Part shown: positions 52,485 to 61,995 of the stretch, piece after piece | Layout of the letters: every line of letters starts with the position of its first letter | Numbering within the stretch: the stretch's first letter is position 1 | Assembly (NCBI GenBank): GCA_965215155.1 | Contig: CBDCCY010000004.1 | Location: forward strand, 1,922,001-1,986,000 | Origin: JAGWAJ01 sp965215155 | GTDB lineage: Bacteria > Acidobacteriota > Vicinamibacteria > Vicinamibacterales > UBA8438 | DNA length: 64,000 bases | Reading direction: 5' to 3' | The notes under the pieces: generated by a model | Seen by the model: the letters and a program-made list of their open reading frames with translations, nothing else | What the model was told of the DNA's origin: nothing | Databases searched by the model: none | Position numbers and translations under genes: made by a program

Positions 52485-54569
52485 CTACGGCGCACGGCGA
52501 GCCCGTGCTCCCCCCGCTACAGGCGTCCCCCTTGGCACCATGGTGCCTTCGGCCCGTGAGGATCCATCCGGAAGCGCGAACGACCAGAAGCCGAGCCTCG
52601 ACGCGATCGCCACGTATTGCCGGCCACCCACCACGTACGTCATCGGCGAGGCGCGCCACTCCTGGTTGATCGGGACGTGCCAGAGCGGCTCGCCGCTCCG
52701 GGCGTCGAGAGCGGCGAACGAACCGCTGTTCTCGCCGAAGAACACCAGGTCACCGTCCGTCGACAGGACGCCGGAGAAGGTACGGGCCTCGCCGGCCTGC
52801 TCGTAGCTCCACACCGTGCGGCCGGTCTGGATGTCGAGGGCGCGGATGTACTTGCGGTTCGGGGCGCCGTCGGCAAGCCGGGTGGCCCCTCCCATCCAGT
52901 TCCGCCCGCGCTGCCACGGCTCGTCCGCCTTCGTGTAGGTGTCGCACGACTCGAGGGCCATCAGGTAGAAGAGCTTCGTTCCGGGGTGATAGCTCGACGA
53001 CCACCAGTTCGTCGCTCCGTAGATGGCCGGGCAGACGTCCGTCCCCTCCTCGGTCGGCACGCTGCCCGGCAGGACGATGGGCCGCCCCGAGTCGTCGAGC
53101 CCTTCGGCCCACGTCTGGTCGACGAACGGCTCGCCGAGCAGGAACTGTCCGTTCGTGCGATCGAGCACGTAGAAGAAGCCGTTGCGGTTGCCCTGCACGA
53201 GCAGCTTGCGCGGCCGGCCCCGGAACTCCTCGTCGATCAGCAGCAGCGGCTCCTGGGCGTCCCAGTCGTGGGTGTCGTGCGGCGTGAACTGGAAGTACCA
53301 CACCATCTCGCCGGTCCGCGGGCGGAGGGCCACCACCGAGTTGGTCCACAGGTTGTCGCCGGGCCGCCGGTCGCCGTTCATGTCCGGACACGGGTTGCCG
53401 GTTGCCCAGTAGAGCAGGTCGAGCTCGGCGTCGTAGCTGCCGGTCAGCCAGGTGGCGCCGCAGCCGCGACGGAGCACCTCCGGATCGCCCCACGTCTCGG
53501 AGCCGGGCTCCCCGGGAGCCGGGATCGTCCAGAAGCGCCAGGCGCGCTCGCCGGTCTCCGCGTGGTACGCGTCGAGGAAGCCGCGCAGCCCCGTGTCTCC
53601 CGCGCTGATGCCCGCGACGACCAGCTCGCCCACCACGAGCGGCGCCACGACGGCGCCGTAGTGCTCGCGGTAGTCGTCCATCTCGGTGTCCCACACCCGC
53701 TCGCCGGTGAAGCGGTCGAGCGCGATGACGTGGGCGTGGTCCGTCACGCTGAACACCAGGTCGCCGCGAACGGCGACGCCGCGATTCAGTCCGATGGCGG
53801 GGTCGCCGACGAGGCCTTCCGTTCGCGGCTGCGCGTAGCGCCAGATCTCCCGCCCCGTCGCCGCGTCGAGCGCATACACCTGGTTGACGGCGGTGACGTA
53901 CATCACGCCGGCAATCACCACCGGCGTGCCCTCGATCATCGGCATGTCGGGAATGGGAAAGAACCACTGCAGCGCCAGCTCCCCGACGTTGTCCCGATCG
54001 ATCCGGTCGAGCGGACTGTGGCGGTTCGCGGTGTAGCTGCCGTGATAGGACGGCCAGTCGACGGAGGGCTCGAGCGCCGCCTCGCGAAACGCGTCGCCCT
54101 CGCGGCGCAGCAGCACGATGTCGCCGTCGGGGGTTCGGAGTTGCGCGTCGAATCCGCTCTCGTTGAGGACGGTGCCCTCGAGCGCTCCGCCCGCGGCGAG
54201 GGGGAGGGAGCCGAGCCGCGGACGCGGAGCCCGCGGGTCGCGGGCAGCGGGCGGCGCCGCGGCGGCCAGGTCCTTGAGGTAGGCGATGAGCGGGGTCAGC
54301 TCCGCATCCGGGATCTCGACGCCCGGCATGCCCTGCGACGGCACGCCCTCGGTGATGATGCGCGCCAGTTCCTCCGGTGCGGCGGCATCCAGCTTCGCGA
54401 GGATCGACCCCGCCCGATCGCTCCCCGCGGCGTCGCCGCCGTGGCAGAGCGCGCATCGCGTGCGGTACGACTCCTCGCCGTCGGTCGCGGCCGCCGGCAC
54501 CGCCGACAGCGGGAGAACGGCGGCAAGAAGCAGGATTCTCATCGCGCCGGGCACATCGGACCGAAACAT
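52485..54569 (-). CDS. PQQ-dependent alcohol/sugar dehydrogenase with N-terminal cytochrome c
   Basis: A 694-residue protein from ATG 54569, preceded by AGGAGG. Signal peptide (MRILLLAAVLPLSAVPAAA), then a c-type cytochrome domain with haem motif CALCH (about residue 40) and a distal methionine probably in GMPGVEIPD. An eight-bladed propeller follows, with WPSYHGSYTANRHSPL, VYALDAATGREIWRY, CGATWLTGSYDAELDLLYWATGNP and HDTHDWDAQEP (the D-x-W site that holds PQQ/Ca and the catalytic aspartate). The cytochrome is at the N-terminus rather than the more common C-terminus. Located in the periplasm; it oxidises alcohols or sugars and passes electrons to the respiratory chain. Confidence 0.92.
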   Translation of the reverse strand: MFRSDVPGAMRILLLAAVLPLSAVPAAATDGEESYRTRCALCHGGDAAGSDRAGSILAKLDAAAPEELARIITEGVPSQGMPGVEIPDAELTPLIAYLKDLAAAAPPAARDPRAPRPRLGSLPLAAGGALEGTVLNESGFDAQLRTPDGDIVLLRREGDAFREAALEPSVDWPSYHGSYTANRHSPLDRIDRDNVGELALQWFFPIPDMPMIEGTPVVIAGVMYVTAVNQVYALDAATGREIWRYAQPRTEGLVGDPAIGLNRGVAVRGDLVFSVTDHAHVIALDRFTGERVWDTEMDDYREHYGAVVAPLVVGELVVAGISAGDTGLRGFLDAYHAETGERAWRFWTIPAPGEPGSETWGDPEVLRRGCGATWLTGSYDAELDLLYWATGNPCPDMNGDRRPGDNLWTNSVVALRPRTGEMVWYFQFTPHDTHDWDAQEPLLLIDEEFRGRPRKLLVQGNRNGFFYVLDRTNGQFLLGEPFVDQTWAEGLDDSGRPIVLPGSVPTEEGTDVCPAIYGATNWWSSSYHPGTKLFYLMALESCDTYTKADEPWQRGRNWMGGATRLADGAPNRKYIRALDIQTGRTVWSYEQAGEARTFSGVLSTDGDLVFFGENSGSFAALDARSGEPLWHVPINQEWRASPMTYVVGGRQYVAIASRLGFWSFALPDGSSRAEGTMVPRGTPVAGGARARRAP

Positions 54570-54775
54570 TGCCGCCTCCTGAAACTTGCGCAACTGGGGA
54601 TTCTGCTGGACATAACGGATGAGGAGCCACGAGCGGCCGCCGGCTGGCCACGAGAATCGACGACGCGCCTCGGCGCGGGTCGGGCGACACGCACGGTGAA
54701 CCGCACGGGCACTGACGTCGAGAACCGCTCGTGCCCGGCGAGGCGATGCCGGCCCGCGCGCTAGAATGCGGGCGT

Positions 54776-55642
54776 GGTGTGTCGTGACGACGCGGACGGG
54801 AGACCGGCTGCGTCACGCTGTTCTTCTCCAGCGGGTGCAAGTCCCGCCTCGGTAAGCGCCGGAGCGCCGAGTAGCGGACCCCAGGCACGACCGGAGACGG
54901 CCGTGGCCCGAGCGGGGTGTCAAGAGCCTCTTCGGAGGGAGCAAGTCCGCGGGCCGCAACATGAAGTGAAGCCTGCAGCCTCGACAGATTCACAACCCGA
55001 GAGCCGAGCCGCTCATGTCACGGTGAAGGCCACGTCTCCCGCGCCCCGGTCCGGCGGCGTACGTGCGGGAGGTCTCGGCGGGGTAGGGGGCGCAGCACGC
55101 GGACACGGAGAGGGACGGAACACGAGAGGCCCGTCTGCGCGGCCCGGGTCGGGGCAACGCGGCTCGCATAAGCCGAAGGTGAAAGCGGGCGCGGCGCAGC
55201 GGGATTCCGAGGGGGCCATAGTACTGCGGAGGGCCGTGCAGCAGAACGCGGCCGGAGGGAAGGGCCCCTGCGGTGGGCACGGCGCGGGTGCAAGGACGCG
55301 CGAGGGCATGGCCGGCGAGACCGGACCCAACTCCCCCGGGGGGCGTATGTCTCTCGACAAAGTGCGCCAATTGCAGCGACGCCTGTGGGCCGCGGCCAAG
55401 CGGTCCCCGAAACGGCGCTTCCACGCCCTGATGGACCGGATCTGGAGGGATGACGTCCTCCGGGAGGCGTGGCGGCGCGTCAAGCGGAATCGTGGCTCGG
55501 CCGGCGTCGACAGGGAGACGCTGGCTGAGATTGAGCAGCGTGGTGTCGATGAGTTCCTCGCGGAACTCGGCACGGCGTTGCGGGTGGGGACGTATCGGCC
55601 GCGGCTGGTCCTGCGGCGCTACATTCCCAAGGCTGATGGCCG
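54776..55642 (+). mobile_element. 3'-truncated second copy of the multicopper-oxidase group II intron
   Basis: Identical to 29618-30484 for about 866 bases and then abruptly unrelated after GCTGATGGCCG. It retains the 5' end and the first part of the reverse transcriptase gene (to RRYIPKADGR) but no catalytic YADD and no domain V or VI. It therefore cannot splice. Just upstream, TAGAAT at 54762-54767 looks like a -10 box of a leaderless gene that the intron entered. Confidence 0.92.
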
Positions 55643-55661
55643 TGGGACCGCCACGATATCG
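55308..55661 (+). pseudogene. Truncated group II reverse transcriptase
   Basis: Starts at the ATG equivalent to 30150 and reads MAGETGPNSPGGRMSLDKVRQ onward. It loses identity after YIPKADGR and stops shortly afterwards, within CACGATATCGTGA. It contains only the N-terminal RT0/RT1 region, about a quarter of the enzyme, and has no catalytic site. Confidence 0.88.
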
Positions 55662-55663
55662 TG

Positions 55664-55689
55664 ACAAACTGTTGATAATGAATGCCTTG
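55664..55689 (+). repeat. AT-rich junction motif, copy C
   Basis: On the matching strand it agrees with 2263-2288 at 18 of 26 positions. The similarity continues loosely beyond it (TG..C.AT..., CTGGCG, CCC). It lies 22 bases after the point where the intron copy is broken, in the same relation to the broken gene as copies A and B. Confidence 0.4.
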
Positions 55690-55925
55690 TGTTCGATCAT
55701 CCGCTGGCGTTCCCCATGCTGTACCCTGCAATATGAACGGGACTGTACGACGCCCCAAACACCGGCAGCGCACCAGCGCACCGCAACGGACCTGGCTCGC
55801 CAACGGACTCTCAACGGACCAACGGACCAACGAACGCAACGGACCGAACAGGATCGGGATGTCGCCAGCCGGCACCCTCTTCCGGCGCAACACCTGCCGC
55901 GCGCCGGTCCGCCCGGCCGCGCGTG
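55690..55925. other. Region without a gene, CAACGGAC repeats
   Basis: Contains five to six imperfect CAACGGACC units between about 55783 and 55850. No coding potential recognised. It separates the broken intron from the small gene at 55926. Confidence 0.45.
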
Positions 55926-56174
55926 TCACGTCGCCGGTCGCGGGTTGATGGCCGGCCTCGCGTTGAGGGGCTTGACGTGGACCTTATACCCCTTCCACTG
56001 CCGTAGCCGCTTCGTCTGCGCTGCTTTCAGGGACTTGGCGTACACGAACAGTACCGGCCCTCCCCCGCCGAACTCTTGGCCTGAGCCTACGCTCAGCAAC
56101 CAGGGCTCGTGACGTAGCTCTTTCGCCAAGGACCGGGCGGCCTCCTCCGGCGTTACCGGCGGCTCAGGCCCCAT
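55926..56174 (-). CDS. Small conserved-type protein following the protease gene
   Basis: An 82-residue protein from ATG 56174. Text: EEAARSLAKELRHEPWLLSV, GPVLFVYAKSLKAAQTKRLRQWKGYKVHVKP. This alpha/beta pattern, with a W-K-G-Y-x-V-x-V ending, occurs in small proteins encoded next to trypsin-like proteases of the Nal1 type. Role unknown; it may be a copy of the short N-terminal domain that such proteases carry. It overlaps the protease stop by 11 bases. Confidence 0.55.
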   Translation of the reverse strand: MGPEPPVTPEEAARSLAKELRHEPWLLSVGSGQEFGGGGPVLFVYAKSLKAAQTKRLRQWKGYKVHVKPLNARPAINPRPAT

Positions 56175-57273
56175 GGCCGCTCACCAGCCGTAGTCCGCCG
56201 AACATGTTCAGAACATGATCGATAGGGATGATGATTCCGTAGCCCCCACCGCGGCCGCCTCCGCCGACACCGAAGAGGATGCCGACCGCGTAGTCCCCAC
56301 CCTCTGTAACCACGAGGCTGCCGGAGTCGCCGGGCAGCGCAAATGGACTTCCATCGCTGGGGCGGACCGTCCACGCGTCCTGGAACCAGACCACAGCACT
56401 GAAATGCCTGCACTTGTAGGGCATCGGGAACGGCGTGAGGCGGGCCTCGACCACTCCGCGGGTGAGACCCGTGGTTCGCCCGAACTTCTTGACGCCCACT
56501 TCGGACCGCGGTGGGGTATGGTCACCGGGTGTGTCATAGCCTTGGTCGTCTCCCTGCCAGGATGACAGGGTGGACGGATCGACGGCCGTAGCTATCGCGA
56601 TGTCATCGCACGCGGCCGGCACCAATTCCGGGTTCCCGCTCCTCAGTTCGCGGATTTCGGCGTGCCGACCGACCTCGCCAGGGGCGCGAGCGCCGGGGCG
56701 TGCATCCAGGTTGGCCGGGGACAGGATCGGCATCCCGACCGGAGTGTGGTTCCCCGCCGCCAACACGTGATTGTTGGACAGCAGGAAGAGTTGACCGCTA
56801 TCGTCCTCATCGCCGTGGCCTGTCTTGCGCACCAAGGCGCCTAGCGTGCCGGCGTACTGCTCGGCAGACGGCGCGCAGGAACTGCCGCACGCGACGCGCT
56901 GCTGTCGCAGATACACGTTGCCTGCGTGCGTCGCGACGGAAGCGGCTTCGGGCTTTACTACTACTTGGCCGATTCGGCTGACGACGACGCGAACCGTCTC
57001 GCCGTCGTGGTCAATCGTGCGCTCGGGAACTCGCGACCCCTTGGTGACGTAGACATGGACCCTCGGGTCGTCAACGCCCACGCCTTCTTCGACGCCGACC
57101 GACTGTACGGCGAGCCCGGAGAATCCGTATTCGTCGTACTCTGGAAGCTCCGGTGCCCCGGCGGCTGCTGGTCGCGCCCCGTGGGGAGCGTGTCCTTGCG
57201 TACCGGCAAGCACGTAGTTGCCGGCGCGCAGGAACCTCTCGGTCAACGCGATCGCCACATCCCTTGCGGCCAT
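56164..57273 (-). CDS. Trypsin-like serine protease, Nal1-type
   Basis: A 369-residue protein from ATG 57273 (GGAGG upstream). No signal peptide is evident. An N-terminal domain (about 1-130) is followed by a chymotrypsin-fold domain: NNHVLAAGN with the catalytic histidine, DDIAIATAVDP probably with the aspartate, and LPGDSGSLVV with the nucleophile serine. The end VGILFGVGGGGRGGGYGIIIPIDHVL is typical of this bacterial group, in which the active site sits in a two-domain barrel. The substrate is unknown. A small gene overlaps its 3' end. Intact. Confidence 0.85.
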   Translation of the reverse strand: MAARDVAIALTERFLRAGNYVLAGTQGHAPHGARPAAAGAPELPEYDEYGFSGLAVQSVGVEEGVGVDDPRVHVYVTKGSRVPERTIDHDGETVRVVVSRIGQVVVKPEAASVATHAGNVYLRQQRVACGSSCAPSAEQYAGTLGALVRKTGHGDEDDSGQLFLLSNNHVLAAGNHTPVGMPILSPANLDARPGARAPGEVGRHAEIRELRSGNPELVPAACDDIAIATAVDPSTLSSWQGDDQGYDTPGDHTPPRSEVGVKKFGRTTGLTRGVVEARLTPFPMPYKCRHFSAVVWFQDAWTVRPSDGSPFALPGDSGSLVVTEGGDYAVGILFGVGGGGRGGGYGIIIPIDHVLNMFGGLRLVSGHGA

Positions 57274-58006
57274 ATCCGACCGTCCTCCGCAGGGCACTCG
57301 AGGACGAGAGGTCGATCGCGCCGCTGGCGATGCTGCGAGCGCATGCCCGGGAGCTGATGAGATCGGCGACCAGCGTGCTAGGGTCTACGGACGCAACGAT
57401 CGCCGCGAGTCTCCGACCCAAACATCAACTAGGATCGACGGCGGATCTACGACGAACGCCCCAGTGCCCCAGTTAAGGGCGTTACCTCACACTGCACGCG
57501 GATCCTAGCATCCCAGCACGTCGGCATGCATCCCCAGGAACTGCCGTGGCCGCCCCATCTCGGGCTCCGCCCGAGTCCGCTGCCGTTCCAGATCCGCGGG
57601 CCGGTCACCGGTCCAGCCTCAGGTGTTTGCCGTGTTAGGTGACCGCAGGCTCCCCCGTCGCCGTGCCGACCTCCCACGATGGTAGCCCGACTGGTCGAGA
57701 TGGCCAAGGGCTCGCGCGGCGTAAAGCGGCGTGGCGAATCCTCCGGCCAGCGTTCTCCGGATGAGATCGGCCGCGCATTCGTCTGTCAGCCGAAAGCCGG
57801 CGCTCGAACGGGTCGGGCTCAGGGGGCTTGGGACACCATGAACCAGTCACCGTCGCGGTTCAGCGGCAACGATCACCCGCGGGATGCTTGCAAGTAACTG
57901 ACTACAAATGGTTTGCTGTCAATGTCCCGGCCACGCATCCCTCGTTGGAGCCCCTCAATGCGGCGAGCCGTCCGAGCGGTGCCCCCCTTTTGGTCGAATC
58001 GCCGTG
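57274..58006. other. 730 bp without a recognised gene
   Basis: Frames are short and arginine-rich on both strands, with no domain or RNA structure that I can identify. Slightly lower GC around 57890-57930 (AAGTAACTGACTACAAATGG) may mark an old insertion boundary. Confidence 0.4.
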
Positions 58007-59740
58007 TCACCGGCGCGTACGGCGTCTTGCCCGCGACCGTGGTCGACGCATGCTCGTCTTGACCCCCGCCACAAGCGGGGCTTGCAGGCGCTCGTACTGC
58101 TCGAACAAGTGTTCGACGCGTTCGCGCTCCGACTGAAAGCGCCTCCGGCGGTAGAGCCGATCGACAGCACGATCCAGGGCGTGATGCGCCCGTCGGAGGT
58201 TCGGCGGCATCAGATCCGGGTCGTACAGGTCGGCCAGCGTCGCACGCGCGTGGGCGGCGCGAGCGTCGAGCACGGCCTGCGCGAGCGATTCCAGCGCCGA
58301 CGTGTCCGCGTCGCCGAAGCCGGGCGGCAGCGGGAACGTGTTGTAGACGACGCCGACGGAGTACATGTAGTCGCTCTTCATCCGCCCCGTCACGGCCCGC
58401 ATCCAGGCCATGTGCATCGTCGACGTGAGCAGCGCGAAGTCGGCCAGGGTCGCGTCAGGCAGCAGGCGCAGCTTCTCGCTCGGGATAATCGGAGGTTCCA
58501 GCCAGCCGATGGGAACGTATTCGCGCCTTTCGGAACTCACCTGCGGCACGATGAGAAACGATGTGTCCGGTACCACCGTCACGCCGTAGGCGGTCGGGAA
58601 GTCCGCGAGACGCTGCGTTGTTTGGCGCTTGCTCCGAGCGCGGAAGTCTCGGACCCCTTGCAGCTTGGCGCGGGTCTCCGGCAGGTCACGGAGGACTTGG
58701 GGCGGGATGTCCGCCGTGTGGAGGATCCATCGTTCCAAGCCTCGAATGAACTCCCGAGCACCAGGAAACGGTCGGAAGTACGGCGCTGCGGCCGGTTCAC
58801 GCTCAAGGAAGGCAGCTTTCGCGTCGGTCGAGAACGTGAGGTGGCCGTCTTCGAGGGGTTGGGTGCCCGTGATGAGCCGCCCCATTCCGTTGATGGGTTC
58901 GCTCTCCTCTCGGACGACGAGGTGCGGATCGCCAAGTGCGCCGCCATCGAACAGATACGGCGTGATCACGACGTGGCGGCCTTCGAGCGGCTCACTATTG
59001 ATGTCCTCGTAGGAGAACAGCCGCTTGTCCCGCACGGCGTGGTCGGCAGGATCCAGCCCAATGATGACGACATGGACGTTCGCCTTGCCGCGAGCGTCCG
59101 AACCCCACGCGAAGGTCCGGTGCGCGAAGGCGATCTCCAAGCGGCGATGATCGAGCAGCAGTGGCCAGAGTTGCGCCACCTGCTCGCCCTGCGTGATCGA
59201 GTTGGTCGCCACGAAACCGATCCGCGGCGGTACGCCGCCGGCCGACTGAGTACGCCGCACGTAGTCCCCGGCACGGATGAACCACGCGGTCACGTAGTCG
59301 AGAGTCCCGCCGCTGCCGCCGAGGGCGGCGACGCGGCGCACCTGCGCCCGTTGCTCGGGCGACTGGAACTTGGCTCCGCCGAACGGCGGATTGCCGAACA
59401 CGTACGAGCACTCGCCGGGCGGCAGCACGTCGGCCCAGTCGATCTCCAGCGCGTCGGCGCAGCGGATGTGCGGCGACTTCTCGATCGGGATCCGCGCGTA
59501 GGTCTGGCCGAACTCCAGGCTCAGCCGGTTGTTCATGATGTGGTCCATCATCCAGAGCGCGGTCGCGGCGATGCGGGCCGGGAACTCGCCGATCTCGATG
59601 CCGTAGAACTGGTCGACTTCGACGACGGACTGGACGGCAAGCTCAAGTTGCGTGGCTGTAGCCCTGTCCACCATATTAGGAAATCCGTCGCCGTCCGTTG
59701 TTGTCCTGAATGGTCCGTAAACGCCTGAATTATAAATGAT
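58007..59740 (-). pseudogene. Class I DNA methyltransferase, 5'-truncated
   Basis: About 577 residues are open. VEVDQFYGIEIGEFPARIAATALWMMDH, NPPFGGAKF (catalytic motif IV, N-P-P-F), NSITQGEQVAQLWPLLLDHR, FAHRTFAW, VSSERREYVPIGW, LTSTMHMAWMRAVTGRMKSDYMYS and HHALDRAVDRLY follow the order of the large adenine-specific methyltransferases of COG1002 (YeeA/MmeI-like). Full-length relatives have about 330 more N-terminal residues including the SAM-binding motif I, which is absent here. The frame begins in unrelated AT-rich DNA at about 59700-59746, next to the integrase. Without motif I it should be inactive. Confidence 0.85.
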
Positions 59741-59758
59741 TACCACCTATCCACCGGC

Positions 59759-59788
59759 TTGACGAGGGCCGGTTGCGTCCGATACGAT
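59759..59788 (+). promoter_or_regulatory. Promoter of the integrase gene
   Basis: TTGACG (59759-59764) and TACGAT (59783-59788) with an 18-base spacer. Downstream, CCAGTATCC and GGAATACTGG form an inverted repeat between promoter and start codon that could be an operator or a recombinase arm site. Confidence 0.5.
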
Positions 59789-59830
59789 CCGCCAGTATCC
59801 GCCATTCAGTGAGGGGAATACTGGTAGGCC

Positions 59831-61039
59831 ATGGAACTCCCGAAACGACCCCGGACCACCAAGCCCAGCGGCCGGCAGCCGCACCACGCGCTCTCGACCG
59901 CCTTCGTCCGAAACGTAGCACAGGCCGGGCGCTACTGTGATGGCGACGGCTTGTACCTCGACGTGCAGCCGACCGGCACCCGCAGCTGGGTGCAGCGGCT
60001 CGTCATCCGCAGCAGGCGCCGCGAACTCGGGCTCGGCGGCTTCCCGCTCGTCCCGCTCAAGGACGCCCGCGCCCAAGCCCTCGCCAACCGCAGGCTCGCC
60101 CGCGCCGGAGGCGATCCGCTCGCCGAGAAGCGGCGCCTCAAGAGCATGCCGACCTTCGCCGCCGCCGCCGAGGCGGTCCTGGCGCAGATGCGGCCCGGCT
60201 GGCGCAACCCCAAGCACGGCAAGGACTGGCTGTCGAGCATGGAACGGTTCGCCTTCCCCCGGCTCGGCAAGCTGCCCGTCTCCGAGGTGACGAGCGCCGA
60301 CGTGGTCGAGACGCTCCGCAAGGTCTGGCACGAGCGGCCGGCGACGGCGCGGCGGGTTCGCCAGCGCATCAGCACCGTCATGGAGTGGGCCGTCGCGTTG
60401 AACTACCGCGACGACAACCCGTGCAGCCGGATCGGCCCGATCCTCGGACCGCAGCAGGCTCTCGTCCGGCACATGCCGGCGCTCCCGCATCGCGACGTGG
60501 CGGCGACGGTTGAGACGGTGCGGGCGTCGGGCGCGGCTCCCGTCGTCAAGCTGGCGTTCGAGTTTCTCGTGCTCACGGCGGCTCGGTCCGGCGAGGTGCG
60601 CGGCGCCGAGTGGACGGAGATCGACACCGAGGAGCACGTCTGGACCGTCCCGGCCACGCGGACCAAGGCGAAGCGGGAGCACCGTGTTCCCCTGACTCGC
60701 CGCGCCGAACAGGTCCTCGACGCGGCGCGGACGCTCAGCAACGGGAACGCGCTCGTCTTCCCGAGCCCGCGCGGCAAGCGGTTCAACGACATGGCCCTGT
60801 CGGGACTGCTCAGGACGCTGGAGGTCCCCGCCGTGCCTCACGGCTTCCGGTCCACGTTCCGGGACTGGGCGGCCGAGGAGACGAACCACCCGCGCGAGGT
60901 CGTCGAGGCGGCGCTCGCCCACGTCGTGCAGAACAAGGTCGAGGCGGCCTACGCCCGGTCCGACCTGTTCGAGCGGCGGCGGCGGTTGATGGACGACTGG
61001 TCCATCTACGTCGCCGGTGGTGCAGGGAACGCCGGCTGA
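59831..61039 (+). CDS. int: Tyrosine integrase of a genomic island (DUF4102 type)
   Basis: A 402-residue protein from ATG 59831. N-terminal DUF4102 arm-binding domain (YCDGDGLYLDVQPTGTRSWV, RRELGLGGFPLVPLKDARAQA), core-binding domain about 100-200, and catalytic domain with LTAARSGEVRGAEWTEID (first arginine), HGFRSTFRDWAAEE (H-x-x-R) and HVVQNKVEAAYARSDLFERR (nucleophile tyrosine in AAYARSDL). This P4-like family inserts islands into tRNA or other genes. A companion gene overlaps its stop. The presumed attachment site lies to the left, where the methyltransferase is cut. Confidence 0.93.
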   Translation: MELPKRPRTTKPSGRQPHHALSTAFVRNVAQAGRYCDGDGLYLDVQPTGTRSWVQRLVIRSRRRELGLGGFPLVPLKDARAQALANRRLARAGGDPLAEKRRLKSMPTFAAAAEAVLAQMRPGWRNPKHGKDWLSSMERFAFPRLGKLPVSEVTSADVVETLRKVWHERPATARRVRQRISTVMEWAVALNYRDDNPCSRIGPILGPQQALVRHMPALPHRDVAATVETVRASGAAPVVKLAFEFLVLTAARSGEVRGAEWTEIDTEEHVWTVPATRTKAKREHRVPLTRRAEQVLDAARTLSNGNALVFPSPRGKRFNDMALSGLLRTLEVPAVPHGFRSTFRDWAAEETNHPREVVEAALAHVVQNKVEAAYARSDLFERRRRLMDDWSIYVAGGAGNAG

Positions 61040-61995
61040 TGATCGCTCATCTCCGGGGCCGGGAGGACGCTCTCGTCCGTAGCGGCTGGACCCGCCGCGA
61101 AGCCGAGTGGCTGGCGCTGGTCTGCCTGCACAGCGGCGTGTTCCTCCGCTCCCAGTACCTCGCCTTCATCGGCCGGACGAATCCGGCGCTCGCCAACCGC
61201 TTCGTCCGCCGGTGCCGCAAGCACGCCGTCGAACAGCCGTGGAACGGCTCCCGGCTCCGCATCTGCCGGATCGCGGCCCGGCGCATCTACCGGGCGCTCG
61301 GCGCGGAGCACGTCCGGCACCGCCGCCCCGCCGCGCCGGAGGTCGTCTTGCGGCGTCTGCTGTCGCTCGACTACGTGCTCGAACACCGGCATGCCGCGTG
61401 GCTCCCGACCGAGGACGAGACGGTGAACGCGCTGACCGCGGCGGGGATCTCGAAGCAGGTGTTGCCGCACCGGCTCTACCAGGGCGCGGTCGGGGCGCAG
61501 TACCGCTACTTCCCCCACAAGCTGCCGGTGGCTCTCGACGGCGGCCGGGCGACGTTCCTGTTCGTGGAGACGGACGAGGACGAGACGGTGAGCGCAGTCC
61601 GCACGTGGGGCTCGCAGCACTCGGCGCTGTGGACGGCGCTTCTCGCGGCCGGCCGCGCTGTCGAGGTGGTCGTCGTGGGCCGTGACCCGGTGCGGCTGGC
61701 GGCGGCCGGGCGGGTGCTCGACAAGTGGGCGGCGACGCCGCCCGAGTCCGTGATGATGTCCTACGACGCGGCGGCGGCGGAGTTGGCCGCGATCAAGAAG
61801 GCGATCGCGACGAGCGACTGGACCGCGCTGGACGCGTACGGCGGGCTGAACCCCGCGATCCAGCGGGCGTGCGGCCTCGACGCCGCGTGCGCTGGGGGCC
61901 GGAGGTCGAGGGCGGCGATCACGGCTGGCCGGACGTGGCGCTCGACGCGGGTGCCGGAATGGACCCCCGGCCGCCGCGCCGCCGAGGCTGCCTGA
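61039..61995 (+). CDS. Island-encoded protein of unknown function, coupled to the integrase
   Basis: A 318-residue protein whose ATG at 61039 overlaps the integrase stop (TGATG), so translation is coupled. Text: WTRREAEWLALVCLHSGVFLRSQYLAF suggests a helix-turn-helix; FVRRCRKHAVEQPW, LLSLDYVLEHRHAAWLPTED and LPHRLYQGAVGAQYRYFPHKLPVAL follow; FLFVETDEDETVSAVRTWGSQHSALWTALLAAGRAVEVVVVGRD has an alpha/beta character. I have seen this type only as a hypothetical protein next to DUF4102 integrases. The N-terminal DNA-binding-like region would fit replication initiation or excision control, but this is not established. Confidence 0.7.
   Translation: MIAHLRGREDALVRSGWTRREAEWLALVCLHSGVFLRSQYLAFIGRTNPALANRFVRRCRKHAVEQPWNGSRLRICRIAARRIYRALGAEHVRHRRPAAPEVVLRRLLSLDYVLEHRHAAWLPTEDETVNALTAAGISKQVLPHRLYQGAVGAQYRYFPHKLPVALDGGRATFLFVETDEDETVSAVRTWGSQHSALWTALLAAGRAVEVVVVGRDPVRLAAAGRVLDKWAATPPESVMMSYDAAAAELAAIKKAIATSDWTALDAYGGLNPAIQRACGLDAACAGGRRSRAAITAGRTWRSTRVPEWTPGRRAAEAA

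Noticed and set aside
30150..55661. Possible direct junction between the two intron copies caused by assembly error
   Set aside because: The 5' flanks differ and are each consistent with their own locus. Only the 3' break of the second copy remains doubtful, and it is reported as a finding.
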